Of a stretch of 42,795 nucleotides of DNA, positions 16,224 to 25,509 are shown one piece after another (positions within the stretch are counted from its first letter, which is position 1; each line of letters opens with the position of its first letter). The stretch is from Chitinophagaceae bacterium (lineage in GTDB: Bacteria; Bacteroidota; Bacteroidia; Chitinophagales; Chitinophagaceae). Where the stretch lies: contig CANHCY010000016.1 in assembly GCA_947459295.1 (NCBI GenBank), positions 1-42,795 of the forward strand. The letters run 5' to 3'. The notes beneath the pieces were generated by a model. The model was not told the DNA's origin. It saw only the letters and a list, made by a program, of their open reading frames with translations, and did no database searches. The position numbers and the translations under genes are program-made.

Positions 16224-18131
16224 ATGAAAATATTAAAATTTGTATTTGCTTTTTTAATCCTGTCTTACACAGCAAAAACGCAACCTACTCAAAAACCTCC
16301 ATTGCATGGAAAAAATTGGATGGCCATTACTGGTAAACCACTTGCTGCAACGGCTGGTTCTATTATTTTTAATAAAGGTGGAAATGCTGTAGATGCTGCC
16401 TGTGCTATGTTAGCAGCCACTTGCACGATGTGGGATGTGCTTAGTTGGGGTGGTGAAACACAGGCGTTAATTTACAATCCAAAAACAAAACAAGTTATCG
16501 CTATATCCGCCATGGGCGTGGCTCCTACAGGTGCAACACCAGAATTTTTTAAAAATAAAGGGATGAATTATCCGCCCGAATATGGTCCATTAGCTGCAAC
16601 AACACCTGGCACACCTGGTGGACTTTGTATGATGCTTGCAGAGTATGGAACCATGCGTTTAGAAGAAGTTTTAAAACCTGCGATGCAACTTGCAGCAGGT
16701 TATCCAATTGATGCTCAAACAGCAAATAGTATTGAACGCGGTAAACAAAGAATTAAAGATTGGCCTTACAGTAAAAATATTTTATTACCACACTTAGGAG
16801 AAAAAAGAGAAGCACCAGAGGCGGGAGAAATATTTATTCAAAAAGATTTACTAGCTACTTTACAAAAATTAGTAGACGCTGAAAAGCAAGCATTTAAAAA
16901 AGGTAAATCTAGAAAAGAAGCGATTTATGCTGCTTATGACCGTTTTTACAAAGGTGATATTGCTCAGGAATTTGTTCGGGGGGCGCAGGAGCAAGGCGGT
17001 CTTATCACACTTCAGGATTTAGCCAATTGGAAACCTATTATCGAAACACCTTTACAAATCAATTATAAAGGTATTGACGTTTATAAGCTACAGTCTTGGA
17101 CACAGGGCCCAAGTATGCTACAGGCATTAAATATTTTAGAAAACTATGACCTAAAATCGATGGGTTATAATTCTCCAGCCTATATCCATACAGTGTATCA
17201 GGCAATGAATTTAAGTTTTGCAGACCGTGATTTTTATTACGGAGACCCTTTATTTTCTAGTCAAATTCCTATAAAAGGCTTACTGAGTAAGGATTATGCT
17301 AAAAAAAGAGCTTCTGAAATACCGGTTGGTTTTAATAATCCAAATACAGCGCCTGGAGATCCTTACCCTTTTGAAGGAAAGGAAAATCCGTTTACGCGTC
17401 TTTTACAACAAAGGGCTGCCTTGTATAATACCGATACAGCCACCCGAAAAACTGGCGTATTACCAAGTCATGACGGATCGGAAATAGCAAAAAACGACGC
17501 TATAGAAAACGAGTTATACAATGACCGCTTGTGGAGGGGAACCACCTCTGTAGAAGCTGCTGATACCAGTGGATGGGTGGTATCAATTACACCAAGTGGT
17601 GGATGGATTCCTGCATGTATTGCTGGCAACACGGGTGTTGGAATGAGTCAGCGCATGCAATCTTTTGTCTTAGATTCTATCCAAAATCCATTTAATGTTG
17701 TGGCACCCGGTAAAAGACCACGTGTAACATTAACACCAAGTCTTGCATTAAAAGATGGAAAACCATTTTTATCTTTTGCGGTGCAAGGAGGTGATACACA
17801 GGATCAAAATTTATTACAGTTTTTTTTAAACATGGTTGAATTTGGAATGACGGTTCAGCAGGCAGCAGAAGCAGCAAATATTAATTCCAATCAACTCTGG
17901 TTATCATTAGGTGGAAATAAAATGGCAGACAGAAAACCAAAACCAGGAAACTTAATACTTAATACCAATACCCCAGAAAAAGTTAGAAACGAATTAAAAA
18001 ATATGGGTTACAAATTAAGTTTTGATCCTAGAAGTAGTGGCCCTATCAATGCCATATTTTTTGATTGGAAGCATGGAAGCCTCTGGGGTGGTAGTTCTAA
18101 TAATGGTGAAGATTATGGTATTGGTTGGTAA
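16224..18131 (+). CDS. Gamma-glutamyltransferase family protein, secreted
   Basis: A 635-residue Ntn-hydrolase of the gamma-glutamyltransferase family with an N-terminal signal peptide (residues 1 to about 19). Diagnostic early segments are MAITGKPLAATAGSIIFNKGGNAVDAACAM and GGETQALIYNPKTKQVIAISAMG. The autoprocessing site is RGTTSVEAADTSGWVVSIT. T440 is the likely nucleophile that becomes the N-terminus of the small subunit. The second half has the expected RPRVTLTPSLALKDGKP segment. Typical members cleave gamma-glutamyl amides such as glutathione, but this sequence diverges from the E. coli enzyme, so the substrate is open. The gene starts at the edge of the candidate origin region and is followed 12 bp later by a ChaN-like gene. 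Confidence 0.9.
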   Translation: MKILKFVFAFLILSYTAKTQPTQKPPLHGKNWMAITGKPLAATAGSIIFNKGGNAVDAACAMLAATCTMWDVLSWGGETQALIYNPKTKQVIAISAMGVAPTGATPEFFKNKGMNYPPEYGPLAATTPGTPGGLCMMLAEYGTMRLEEVLKPAMQLAAGYPIDAQTANSIERGKQRIKDWPYSKNILLPHLGEKREAPEAGEIFIQKDLLATLQKLVDAEKQAFKKGKSRKEAIYAAYDRFYKGDIAQEFVRGAQEQGGLITLQDLANWKPIIETPLQINYKGIDVYKLQSWTQGPSMLQALNILENYDLKSMGYNSPAYIHTVYQAMNLSFADRDFYYGDPLFSSQIPIKGLLSKDYAKKRASEIPVGFNNPNTAPGDPYPFEGKENPFTRLLQQRAALYNTDTATRKTGVLPSHDGSEIAKNDAIENELYNDRLWRGTTSVEAADTSGWVVSITPSGGWIPACIAGNTGVGMSQRMQSFVLDSIQNPFNVVAPGKRPRVTLTPSLALKDGKPFLSFAVQGGDTQDQNLLQFFLNMVEFGMTVQQAAEAANINSNQLWLSLGGNKMADRKPKPGNLILNTNTPEKVRNELKNMGYKLSFDPRSSGPINAIFFDWKHGSLWGGSSNNGEDYGIGW

Positions 18132-18143
18132 ATAAAAAATAAA

Positions 18144-18998
18144 ATGAAAAAATTAATTGTTTCCCTTGTTGCTTTATTTTTTATTGTTAGCGTTTTTGCA
18201 CAATCAAAAACCCCCTTTGTATTATATAATAGCAAAGGAAAAAAAGTAAGCTATAAAAAAATGATTCGCGTGTTGGCACAAAATGATATTGTGCTTTTTG
18301 GTGAATACCATAATAACGCCATTGCACACTGGCTTCAATTAAGTGTTACCAAAGATTTATTTGAAAAAAGAAAATTAACGCTGGGTGCCGAAATGTTTGA
18401 ACGAGACAATCAACAAGCACTAGATCATTATTTGCTAGGAAAAATAAACGCAAAGGGGCTTGATTCATCTGCGCGTTTATGGAAAAATTATCCTACCGAT
18501 TATGCACCACTTGTAAATTTTGCCAAAGAAAATAATATTCCATTTACGGCTACCAATATTCCGCGTAAATATGCATCACTGGTTTCAAAAAAAGGATTTA
18601 CAGGACTTGATAGTTTAACGCCGCAGGAAAAATCTTGGATGGCGCCATTACCTATGGCCTATGATCCAGAACTTCCGGGCTATAAAAATATGATTGCGAT
18701 GATGGGAGGCCACGGTGGCGAAAACCTACCAAAAGCACAAGCCAGCAAAGACGCTACAATGGCACATTTTATACTTACCACACAAGCGCCAGGTAGCCTA
18801 TTTATCCATTATAACGGGTCATATCACTCCGAAAACTATGAGGGTATTGGTTGGTATTTAGCAAAAACCAACCCGCTTCTAAAAACAAAAACTATTACCA
18901 CGGTAAGTCAAAAAAACATCTATAAACTAGCGCCCGAAAACCTTAATAAGGCACATTATATTATTTGCGTAGATTCCGACATGACAAATACCTATTGA
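18144..18998 (+). CDS. ChaN family (Tiki superfamily) secreted protein
   Basis: A 284-residue exported protein with a signal peptide ending near residue 19 (VSVFA before QSK). The motif IVLFGEYHNNAIAHWLQL and the following LGAEMFERDNQQALDHYLLGK are typical of ChaN-like haem-binding uptake/Tiki superfamily proteins. Campylobacter ChaN binds haem and other superfamily members are proteases, so the biochemical role is uncertain. A conserved C-terminal region includes LFIHYNGSYHSENYEGIGWYL. It follows the gamma-glutamyltransferase gene by 12 bp and probably shares its transcript. The product lacks an obvious lipobox, unlike some family members. Confidence 0.82.
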   Translation: MKKLIVSLVALFFIVSVFAQSKTPFVLYNSKGKKVSYKKMIRVLAQNDIVLFGEYHNNAIAHWLQLSVTKDLFEKRKLTLGAEMFERDNQQALDHYLLGKINAKGLDSSARLWKNYPTDYAPLVNFAKENNIPFTATNIPRKYASLVSKKGFTGLDSLTPQEKSWMAPLPMAYDPELPGYKNMIAMMGGHGGENLPKAQASKDATMAHFILTTQAPGSLFIHYNGSYHSENYEGIGWYLAKTNPLLKTKTITTVSQKNIYKLAPENLNKAHYIICVDSDMTNTY

Positions 18999-19003
18999 TA
19001 ATC

Positions 19004-19020
19004 AAACACTTGTGTTTTTT
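19004..19020 (+). terminator. Possible weak terminator after the ChaN-like gene
   Basis: AAACAC and GTGTTT form a short hairpin with a two-base loop, followed by T residues, starting 6 bp after the stop codon. The stem is short and AT-rich, so this is tentative. Confidence 0.35.
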
Positions 19021-19133
19021 AAAACAGATTGCGCATAAATACAGGATGGCTATATAAAAACCTTGTTCTACATTTATTGACTGGTAACAAAACAGGCCCC
19101 GCTAAACCAATTAGCTAAAAAATACTAAAAAAA

Positions 19134-19165
19134 TTAGTTTATTTAACAAAGGCTACTTATCTTTG
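19134..19165 (+). promoter_or_regulatory. recA promoter
   Basis: TATCTTTG at 19158-19165 matches TAnnTTTG exactly. A weak -33-like TTAG lies 20 bp upstream (19134-19137). The predicted leader is about 30 bases. I found no recognisable LexA box in the 200-bp region upstream of recA. Confidence 0.55.
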
Positions 19166-19200
19166 TTATCTATTAGCACGTAACAAGTAAAAACAACCAT

Positions 19201-20214
19201 ATGAGTAACACTGAAAAATTAAAGGCGCTAAAATTAACAATCGACAAAATAGATAAGGACTATGGTAAGGGCTCTGTCATGATGATGAACGAGCGTAGCC
19301 AAGAACCAATGGAAGTGATTTCAACAGGTTCGATAGGACTAGATAGTGCACTTGGAATAGGTGGTTTACCAAAAGGTAGAATTATTGAAATATATGGTCC
19401 AGAATCTTCTGGTAAAACAACGGTTGCTATTCATGTAATCGCAGAAGCACAAAAAAAGGGCGGTATGTGTGCCATCATCGATGCGGAGCATGCTTTTGAT
19501 AGTGCGTATGCAAAAAAATTAGGCGTAGACGTTGATAGCTTACTCGTTTCTCAACCGGACTATGGTGAGCAAGCATTAGAAATTGCTGATCGTTTAATTT
19601 TATCAGGCGCCTTAGATGTAGTGGTTATTGACTCTGTAGCTGCACTTGTACCAAAAAGTGAATTAGAAGGTGAAATGGGTGATTCTAAAATGGGATTACA
19701 CGCAAGACTTATGAGCCAAGCGCTTCGTAAGCTTACAGCAACCATAAATAAAACAGGAACGGTGTGTATTTTCATCAACCAACTTCGTGAAAAAATTGGT
19801 GTGATGTTTGGCAACCCCGAAACAACAACTGGTGGTAACGCATTAAAATTCTATGCTTCAGTTCGTCTAGATATTAGAAGAATGACACAAATAAAAGATG
19901 GCGATGCAGCAATTGGTAACCATGTAAAAGTTAAGGTTGTAAAAAATAAAGTGGCACCACCATTTAGAGCTGCAGAATTTGACATCATTTTTGGTGAAGG
20001 CATTAGTAAACTAGGTGAAATCATTGATATGGGCGTAGAGCTTGGAATTGTTCAAAAAAGCGGAAGCTGGTTTAGCTACGACACCAATAAACTTGGCCAG
20101 GGCAGAGAGTCTGTAAAAACACTTTTACACGATAATCCAGAATTAGCTAACGAAATTGAGGCTAAAATTAGAGCCAAGGTAATTGAGGCAAGAACAGCTG
20201 CCGCAGAAGCATAG
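19201..20214 (+). CDS. recA: Recombinase RecA
   Basis: A 337-residue RecA, the ATP-dependent strand-exchange protein of homologous recombination. Walker A is GPESSGKTT at residues 66-74. Other matches are [37 protein letters not shown], the MSQALRKLT segment and the DNA-binding-loop region [37 protein letters not shown]. The C-terminal acidic tail is short and replaced by an Ala/Glu-rich end. The gene has its own promoter and a strong terminator, so it looks monocistronic. recX is not adjacent. It lies 20 kb away on the other strand. Confidence 0.99.
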   Translation: MSNTEKLKALKLTIDKIDKDYGKGSVMMMNERSQEPMEVISTGSIGLDSALGIGGLPKGRIIEIYGPESSGKTTVAIHVIAEAQKKGGMCAIIDAEHAFDSAYAKKLGVDVDSLLVSQPDYGEQALEIADRLILSGALDVVVIDSVAALVPKSELEGEMGDSKMGLHARLMSQALRKLTATINKTGTVCIFINQLREKIGVMFGNPETTTGGNALKFYASVRLDIRRMTQIKDGDAAIGNHVKVKVVKNKVAPPFRAAEFDIIFGEGISKLGEIIDMGVELGIVQKSGSWFSYDTNKLGQGRESVKTLLHDNPELANEIEAKIRAKVIEARTAAAEA

Positions 20215-20258
20215 ATTTTGCTTAAAAACGTATAATATTTGATGGGTTAGTAATAATA

Positions 20259-20293
20259 AAAATAGCCGTCCTATAAAAAGGGGCGGCTATTTT
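20259..20293 (+). terminator. recA terminator
   Basis: A 10-bp perfect inverted repeat, AAAATAGCCG / CGGCTATTTT, with a 15-base spacer lies 45 bp after the recA stop and ends in a T-rich run. It comes 24 bp before the TTG start of the next gene. Confidence 0.85.
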
Positions 20294-20317
20294 GTTTATT
20301 TTACAAAAAAAACAGGC

Positions 20318-21247
20318 TTGCTCTACCGCATTTTACTTTTTTTGATACGTATCGCGCTCAAAATATTTTGTGTATCTATTAAAGTGTACAATAAAACAGC
20401 GCTTCATCAAAAAGGACCCTTATTAATTGTAGCCAATCACCCCGATTCTTTTTTTGACGCACTTATTATTGCTGCCAATTGTAAATACCCCGTATCATTT
20501 TTAGCAAGAGGGGATGTGTTTACAAAACCATGGCACAACTTTCTACTACGTGCACTAAACATGATGCCCGTTTACAGACAAAGAGAGGGAAAAGAACACT
20601 TACATAAAAACCAGAACAGTTTTGATGCAAGTGTAGATGTTTTAAAAAATGGAGGAATACTATTAATTTTTATAGAAGGCACTTGTTTAAATAAAAACGA
20701 AATTCAGCCGTTTAAAAAAGGCGCAGCCAGAATTTTACAACAAGCTGTAGCCGCAGGCGTAACACCAGCAGTGCTTCCAGCGGTTATCACTTATAATGGA
20801 TTTAAGCATTTTGGAAAAAAAATATTTTTAATGCTCGGCACAACGGTTCTAGCCACTCAATTTTTTAAAAAGAACGCACTAACCGAAAATGCTGCAATGG
20901 AGCGAAATAATTTCAACAACCACGTAATGCAGGAAATGATTTTACGCTTTAAAGAACCGCCATCCAAAAAATACAAGCGCCCTATTTTCTTATTTCCTAT
21001 TGTAGGCATTGCTTGGTTTTGGCATGCGCCACTCTATTTAATAATAAAAACTTTTGTAGCACATAAAACAAAGGGTACGGTATTTTATGATTCGGTTTTA
21101 TTTGCTGTGCTACTTTTTGCCTATCCAATTTATTTGATTTTATTGTCAATATTATTATACAACATTAGCGTACCGGTTTTTATCAACCTTTTAATTATTA
21201 TTCTACACCCGCTTCTGGCGATCATTTACACCCGTTCAAAAAAATAA
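20318..21247 (+). CDS. 1-acyl-glycerol-3-phosphate acyltransferase-like membrane protein
   Basis: A 309-residue PlsC-type phospholipid acyltransferase. The HX5D-form catalytic motif NHPDSFFDAL has H41 and D47. The substrate-binding motif FIEGTCLNKNEIQPFKKGAARIL follows, a variant of the usual FPEGTRS. Two hydrophobic C-terminal segments (about residues 230-250 and 258-300) suggest membrane anchoring. It starts with TTG. There is no in-frame ATG near the conserved N-terminus MLYRILLFLIRIALK, and the recA terminator lies just upstream. Its role is probably in phospholipid or ornithine-lipid assembly. Substrate specificity cannot be read from sequence. Confidence 0.82.
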   Translation: MLYRILLFLIRIALKIFCVSIKVYNKTALHQKGPLLIVANHPDSFFDALIIAANCKYPVSFLARGDVFTKPWHNFLLRALNMMPVYRQREGKEHLHKNQNSFDASVDVLKNGGILLIFIEGTCLNKNEIQPFKKGAARILQQAVAAGVTPAVLPAVITYNGFKHFGKKIFLMLGTTVLATQFFKKNALTENAAMERNNFNNHVMQEMILRFKEPPSKKYKRPIFLFPIVGIAWFWHAPLYLIIKTFVAHKTKGTVFYDSVLFAVLLFAYPIYLILLSILLYNISVPVFINLLIIILHPLLAIIYTRSKK

Positions 21248-21280
21248 ATTAACTACCTTTCTGCCTTAATATCTACCCCA

Positions 21281-21739
21281 ATGAAAAACATAAAAAAACT
21301 AGGTCCGAGAAAAAGAATCGCACTTGTGGCGCATGATAATAAAAAGGCTGATTTGATGGCGTGGGTAGAGCACAACAAAGTAGTATTATCTAAACATGAA
21401 CTAATTGCTACGGGCACAACGGGTAAAATCATCGAAGAAAAAATTGACCGACCCGTAAAAAAACTAATGAGCGGCCCGATGGGTGGCGACCAGCAAATTG
21501 GCGCCATGATTGCAGCTGGTGAAATAGACATGATGTTTTTTTTCTGGGATCCTATGGAGGCGCAGCCGCACGACAGTGATGTAAAAGCGCTTTTAAGATT
21601 ATGTGTACTTTGGAATATTCCAATGGCCTGCGATAGAGCAACCGCAGATTTTGTTATTACTTCTCCATTTATGCATGGCGACTATGATGCAACTATTCCT
21701 GATTACAGCGATTATTTAAATAGGAAGATTGTAAAATAG
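21281..21739 (+). CDS. mgsA: Methylglyoxal synthase
   Basis: A 152-residue enzyme converting dihydroxyacetone phosphate to methylglyoxal and phosphate, a bypass of lower glycolysis. Signature segments are ALVAHDNKKADLMAW, ATGTTGKIIEE and SGPMGGDQQIGAMI, with the likely catalytic D70 in the GGDQQ motif. The C-terminal block FFWDPMEAQPHDSDVKALLRL and CDRATADFVITSP is strongly conserved. The length is standard. It starts 33 bp after the acyltransferase and is followed after one base by a GNAT gene, suggesting a small operon that runs on to uvrB. Confidence 0.97.
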   Translation: MKNIKKLGPRKRIALVAHDNKKADLMAWVEHNKVVLSKHELIATGTTGKIIEEKIDRPVKKLMSGPMGGDQQIGAMIAAGEIDMMFFFWDPMEAQPHDSDVKALLRLCVLWNIPMACDRATADFVITSPFMHGDYDATIPDYSDYLNRKIVK

Positions 21740-21740
21740 A

Positions 21741-22244
21741 ATGCAAAATATAAATATCCGAAACTGGCAAATTAGTGACGCACAAGCCCTTGCAGCAGTA
21801 GCCAATAATAGAAACGTTTGGAACAGCATCAGAAATGAATTCCCAAGCCCATATACCGTTATGGATGCACTTGCTTGGATTAAACACAAAAACGAAGAAA
21901 AACCCGTGTCTAATTTCGCCATCGAAATTGGAAATGTGGTAGCCGGAAACATTAGCTGTACATGGCACAAAGACGTATATGCAAAAACGGTAGAGATTGG
22001 ATATTTTATTGGTGAAAATTATTGGGGAAAAGGGATTGCAACAGCGGCTGTATCACAAATGTTGGAGGCAATTAAAAAAAACAAAGAGATTGTACGTATC
22101 GAAGCAAAAATTTTTGGAAATAACAAAGGGTCTGCGCGTGTCTTAGAAAAAAATAATTTTGTGTTAGAAGGAACCAGAAAAAATGCAATTTTTAAAAATG
22201 GCGTAATCGCTGACGAAGAAGTATGGGTTCATATGGTATCATAA
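21741..22244 (+). CDS. GNAT family N-acetyltransferase (RimJ/RimL type)
   Basis: A 167-residue acetyltransferase. The acetyl-CoA-binding motif A appears as EIGYFIGENYWGKGIATAAV. The C-terminal segment GSARVLEKNNFVLEGTRKNAIFKNG is typical of the RimJ/RimL and SpeG-like subgroup, which acetylate protein N-termini or small amines. It begins two bases after the mgsA stop, and its end overlaps the start of the cyclophilin gene by 22 bp, so translation is probably coupled. The specific substrate is unknown. Confidence 0.9.
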   Translation: MQNINIRNWQISDAQALAAVANNRNVWNSIRNEFPSPYTVMDALAWIKHKNEEKPVSNFAIEIGNVVAGNISCTWHKDVYAKTVEIGYFIGENYWGKGIATAAVSQMLEAIKKNKEIVRIEAKIFGNNKGSARVLEKNNFVLEGTRKNAIFKNGVIADEEVWVHMVS

Positions 22245-22831
22245 AAAAATTTATTACTGCAGCTATTTGTGTCGCACTATTATTTTTTTCGTGTACACAA
22301 AAAAAGTATGCCAATCCGCGCATTCAAATTGAAACTAAGTATGGCATCATAGAAGCTGAATTATACCCTAGTAAAGCGCCGCAAACATGCGCTGCTATTC
22401 TATCTTACGTAGATTCAGGTTTTTATGAAGACGCCTCTTTTTACCGCGTATTAAATGTAACCAACCAGCCGTCTAATGCACCCAAAACAGAAATTTTACA
22501 AGGCGGACTCTGGAAAACCAATTATATGAAGCTCTATGAAATGAAGGGGATTCCACACGAACCCACCTCCAAAACGGGCCTCAAACACACAGACGGTGTT
22601 TTATCGCTGGCGCGTAATGTACCCGGTACCGCCAACGCCGAATTTTTTATTTGTATTGGTAATCAACCTGGTCTCGACGAAGGCGGCGAAAATGTAGAAG
22701 ATAAATTAGGTTATGCAGCTTTTGGAAAAGTAGTGAAGGGTATGTCTGTGGTCCGAAAAATATATATGTTAAACGATCACGAACAAATGCTAACACCACC
22801 TGTTGCTATTTTTAATATTACTAGAAAATAA
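22223..22831 (+). CDS. Cyclophilin-type peptidyl-prolyl isomerase lipoprotein
   Basis: A 202-residue cyclophilin. A lipoprotein signal (LLFFSC, lipidated C24) points to a periplasmic, membrane-anchored folding helper. The cyclophilin core reads ETKYGIIEAELYPSKAPQTCAAILSYVDSGFYEDASFYRV, then GVLSLARNVPGTANAEFFICIGNQPGLD and YAAFGKVVKGMSVVRKIY. The usual active-site segment around FHRVI is present as FYRVL, with phenylalanine and arginine retained. The gene overlaps the GNAT gene by 22 bp and ends 5 bp before uvrB, consistent with one transcript. Confidence 0.93.
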   Translation: MGSYGIIKKFITAAICVALLFFSCTQKKYANPRIQIETKYGIIEAELYPSKAPQTCAAILSYVDSGFYEDASFYRVLNVTNQPSNAPKTEILQGGLWKTNYMKLYEMKGIPHEPTSKTGLKHTDGVLSLARNVPGTANAEFFICIGNQPGLDEGGENVEDKLGYAAFGKVVKGMSVVRKIYMLNDHEQMLTPPVAIFNITRK

Positions 22832-22836
22832 ACAGT

Positions 22837-24870
22837 ATGCCATTTACGCTTCATGCACCCTATAGTCCAGCAGGTGATCAACCCGGTGCCATTGATCAGC
22901 TCACAAAGGGCGTGCTTGAAAACGAGCAGTACCAAACACTTTTAGGGGTTACGGGTAGCGGTAAAACCTTTACCATTGCCAACGTTATTCAAAATACACA
23001 AAGACCCACGCTGGTGCTTACGCACAACAAAACTCTCGTGGCACAGCTCTATGGCGAGTTCAAACAGTTTTTCCCAGACAACGCTGTAGGATATTTTGTA
23101 AGCTATTACGATTATTATCAACCCGAAGCGTATATGCCTGTAACGGGTGTCTACATCGAAAAAGATTTGAGCATCAATGAAGAGCTTGATAAACTAAGAC
23201 TTCAAGCAACCGCGCAATTATTAAGTGGCCGTAGAGATATTATTATTGTAGCGAGTGTTAGTTGTATTTACGGCATGGGCAATCCAACCGAATATGAAAA
23301 CGGCATTGTGCGTATTCATACGGGTCAGGTGGTTTCTCGACAAGCATTTTTACACGCACTTATTAATTCATTGTATTCGCGCACGCAAGATGATTTCAAA
23401 AGAGGATCATTTAGAGTAAAAGGAGACACTGTCGATATTAATTTACCCTACGTCGATTTTGGTTACCGCGTTACTTTTTTTGGTGATGAAATTGAATCGA
23501 TAGAAAGCATTGAAACCGAAACCAGCAAACGCATTGGCACGATGGACAATGCGGCTATTTTTCCAGCTAATTTATATTTAGCGCCCAAAGACATGATTGT
23601 AGAAGTGATTCATGAAATACAAGATGAAATGCGCGCACAATACGAATATTTTATGCGCGTTGGAAAAAAGCAAGAAGCCAACCGCATCAAAGAAAGAGTC
23701 GAATACGATTTAGAAATGATTCGTGAATTGGGTTATTGCTCCGGTATTGAAAACTATTCTCGTTTTTTTGATAGAAGAAAACCGGGCACTAGACCCTTTT
23801 GTTTACTCGATTATTTTCCTAAAGATTTTTTGTGCATCATAGATGAAAGTCATCAAACGATTCCGCAAATTGCCGGCATGTATGGTGGCGATAGGTCCAG
23901 AAAAATGACACTCGTAGATTATGGATTTCGTTTACCGAGCGCCATTGATAACAGACCGCTTAATTTTCATGAGTTTGATAACATGATTGGTCAAACCATT
24001 TTTGTGAGTGCCACCCCCGCCGAATATGAACTTGAAAAAACCGGAGGCGTAGTGGTAGAGCAGGTTGTAAGGCCTACCGGCTTATTAGATCCGCCCATTC
24101 AGGTGCGTCCAAGCCATCATCAAATTGATGATTTACTCCACGAAATAGACTTACGTATTACCAGTGGCGATCGTGTGCTTGTTACAACACTTACCAAACG
24201 GATGGCTGAAGAAATGAATCAGTATTTAGCCAAGCGAAATATTAAAGCTAAATACATTCATAGTGATGTGGACACACTAGAGCGCGTAGAAATTTTAAGA
24301 GACTTACGACTTGGTGTCATTGATGTACTGGTGGGTGTTAATCTTTTGAGAGAAGGACTTGATTTACCAGAAGTTTCACTCGTGGCAATTTTAGACGCAG
24401 ATAAAGAAGGTTTTTTACGTAACGAAAAATCACTAACGCAAACTGCTGGTCGTGCTGCGCGAAATGTAAACGGGCTTGTTATTTTTTATGCCGATAAAAT
24501 GACCATGAGTATGCAGCGCACCATCGATGAAACATCGCGCCGCAGGGCCAAGCAAGTTGCTTACAATGAGGCGCATAACATAACGCCTACAACGGTTTCA
24601 AAAAGTAAGGAGCAGGTGTTTGCACAAACATCGGTGCTTGATATTAAAGGGTACGATCCATCTAACGCCATACAACAAAATAACAGCAAAACAGAAAGTC
24701 AAACCTTTGCAGAACAAGTGGTGTATACAACCATTCCTCAAATAGAAAAAGCCATCAAGCAAGCTAAAAAAGAAATGGAAGCAGCCGCAAAAGACATGGA
24801 CTTTATAGAAGCCGCGCGCCTCCGAGACGAAATGTTTCGTTTACAAAAAATAAGCGCAGAAATGAAATAA
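22837..24870 (+). CDS. uvrB: Excinuclease ABC subunit UvrB
   Basis: A 677-residue UvrB, the damage-verifying helicase-like subunit of nucleotide excision repair. Walker A is GVTGSGKTFTIA (about residues 37-48). The DNA-clamping beta-hairpin SYYDYYQPEAYMP lies at about 89-101. The DEAD-like box is IDESHQTIPQI. Helicase motifs V and VI appear as LLREGLDLPEVSLVAILDADKEG and TQTAGRAARN. The C-terminal UVR motif that contacts UvrC is IEAARLRDEMFRLQK. The length and domain order are complete. It starts 5 bp after the cyclophilin gene. Confidence 0.99.
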   Translation: MPFTLHAPYSPAGDQPGAIDQLTKGVLENEQYQTLLGVTGSGKTFTIANVIQNTQRPTLVLTHNKTLVAQLYGEFKQFFPDNAVGYFVSYYDYYQPEAYMPVTGVYIEKDLSINEELDKLRLQATAQLLSGRRDIIIVASVSCIYGMGNPTEYENGIVRIHTGQVVSRQAFLHALINSLYSRTQDDFKRGSFRVKGDTVDINLPYVDFGYRVTFFGDEIESIESIETETSKRIGTMDNAAIFPANLYLAPKDMIVEVIHEIQDEMRAQYEYFMRVGKKQEANRIKERVEYDLEMIRELGYCSGIENYSRFFDRRKPGTRPFCLLDYFPKDFLCIIDESHQTIPQIAGMYGGDRSRKMTLVDYGFRLPSAIDNRPLNFHEFDNMIGQTIFVSATPAEYELEKTGGVVVEQVVRPTGLLDPPIQVRPSHHQIDDLLHEIDLRITSGDRVLVTTLTKRMAEEMNQYLAKRNIKAKYIHSDVDTLERVEILRDLRLGVIDVLVGVNLLREGLDLPEVSLVAILDADKEGFLRNEKSLTQTAGRAARNVNGLVIFYADKMTMSMQRTIDETSRRRAKQVAYNEAHNITPTTVSKSKEQVFAQTSVLDIKGYDPSNAIQQNNSKTESQTFAEQVVYTTIPQIEKAIKQAKKEMEAAAKDMDFIEAARLRDEMFRLQKISAEMK

Positions 24871-24921
24871 CCTGATCAAGACTTTGTAGAAAGTATAGAT
24901 TTCTTATCTTGTTATCCAACG

Positions 24922-25509
24922 ATGCTGCTTATGCGCTTTTTTTGGTCACTATATGTATGGATTACCGGATGGAAAATCCATAAAAACTTTCCCTATCATT
25001 TAGATAAGTGTGTATTAATTGTAGCGCCACATACAAGCGCTTGGGATTTTGTTGTTGGCCTGGCTATCAGAAGTGTTAGGCATTTAGAACACGTCAAATA
25101 CCTGGGTAAAGACTCTTTATTTAAGGGACCATTTGCTTTTATCTTTAAAAGTACCGGTGGCTTTCCCGTAGACCGCTTTAATAAGCATAATATGGTGGAT
25201 CAGGTAGTTGGCCTTTTTAATAGCCACGAAAAATTTGTGCTTGCTCTTTCTCCCGAAGGCACCCGAAAAAAGACCGAAAGGCTTAGAACGGGTTTTTATC
25301 ATATCGCCAAAAACGCTGGTGTGCCGATTGTGATGGTAGGACTCGATTTTGGTAAAAAAGAAGTCACGTTTGCAGAGCCGTTTTACACTACTAGCAACGA
25401 AGCCGAAGATTTTAAAAAAATAATATCATTTTTTGCGCCCCTACAAGGGAAAATTCCTGAATACGGAATGTCACATTTAATAGATACCTATGCAAACAAC
25501 AACGCGTAA
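24922..25509 (+). CDS. Lysophospholipid acyltransferase family protein
   Basis: A 195-residue small PlsC-like acyltransferase. The HX4D motif is APHTSAWDFVVG. The second conserved motif is LSPEGTRKKTERLRTGFYHIAKNAGVPIV, matching EGTR in the family. This short form, resembling the enzymes that transfer acyl chains from acyl-CoA or acyl-ACP, is common in Bacteroidota. The gene overlaps the next gene, an acyl-CoA ligase, by 20 bp. That ligase could supply its activated acyl chains (inference from the coupling). Confidence 0.88.
   Translation: MLLMRFFWSLYVWITGWKIHKNFPYHLDKCVLIVAPHTSAWDFVVGLAIRSVRHLEHVKYLGKDSLFKGPFAFIFKSTGGFPVDRFNKHNMVDQVVGLFNSHEKFVLALSPEGTRKKTERLRTGFYHIAKNAGVPIVMVGLDFGKKEVTFAEPFYTTSNEAEDFKKIISFFAPLQGKIPEYGMSHLIDTYANNNA

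Noticed and set aside
18999..19200. Gap before recA checked for an RNA gene or LexA box
   Set aside because: Only a weak hairpin and the recA promoter are visible. No structured RNA or operator was recognised.
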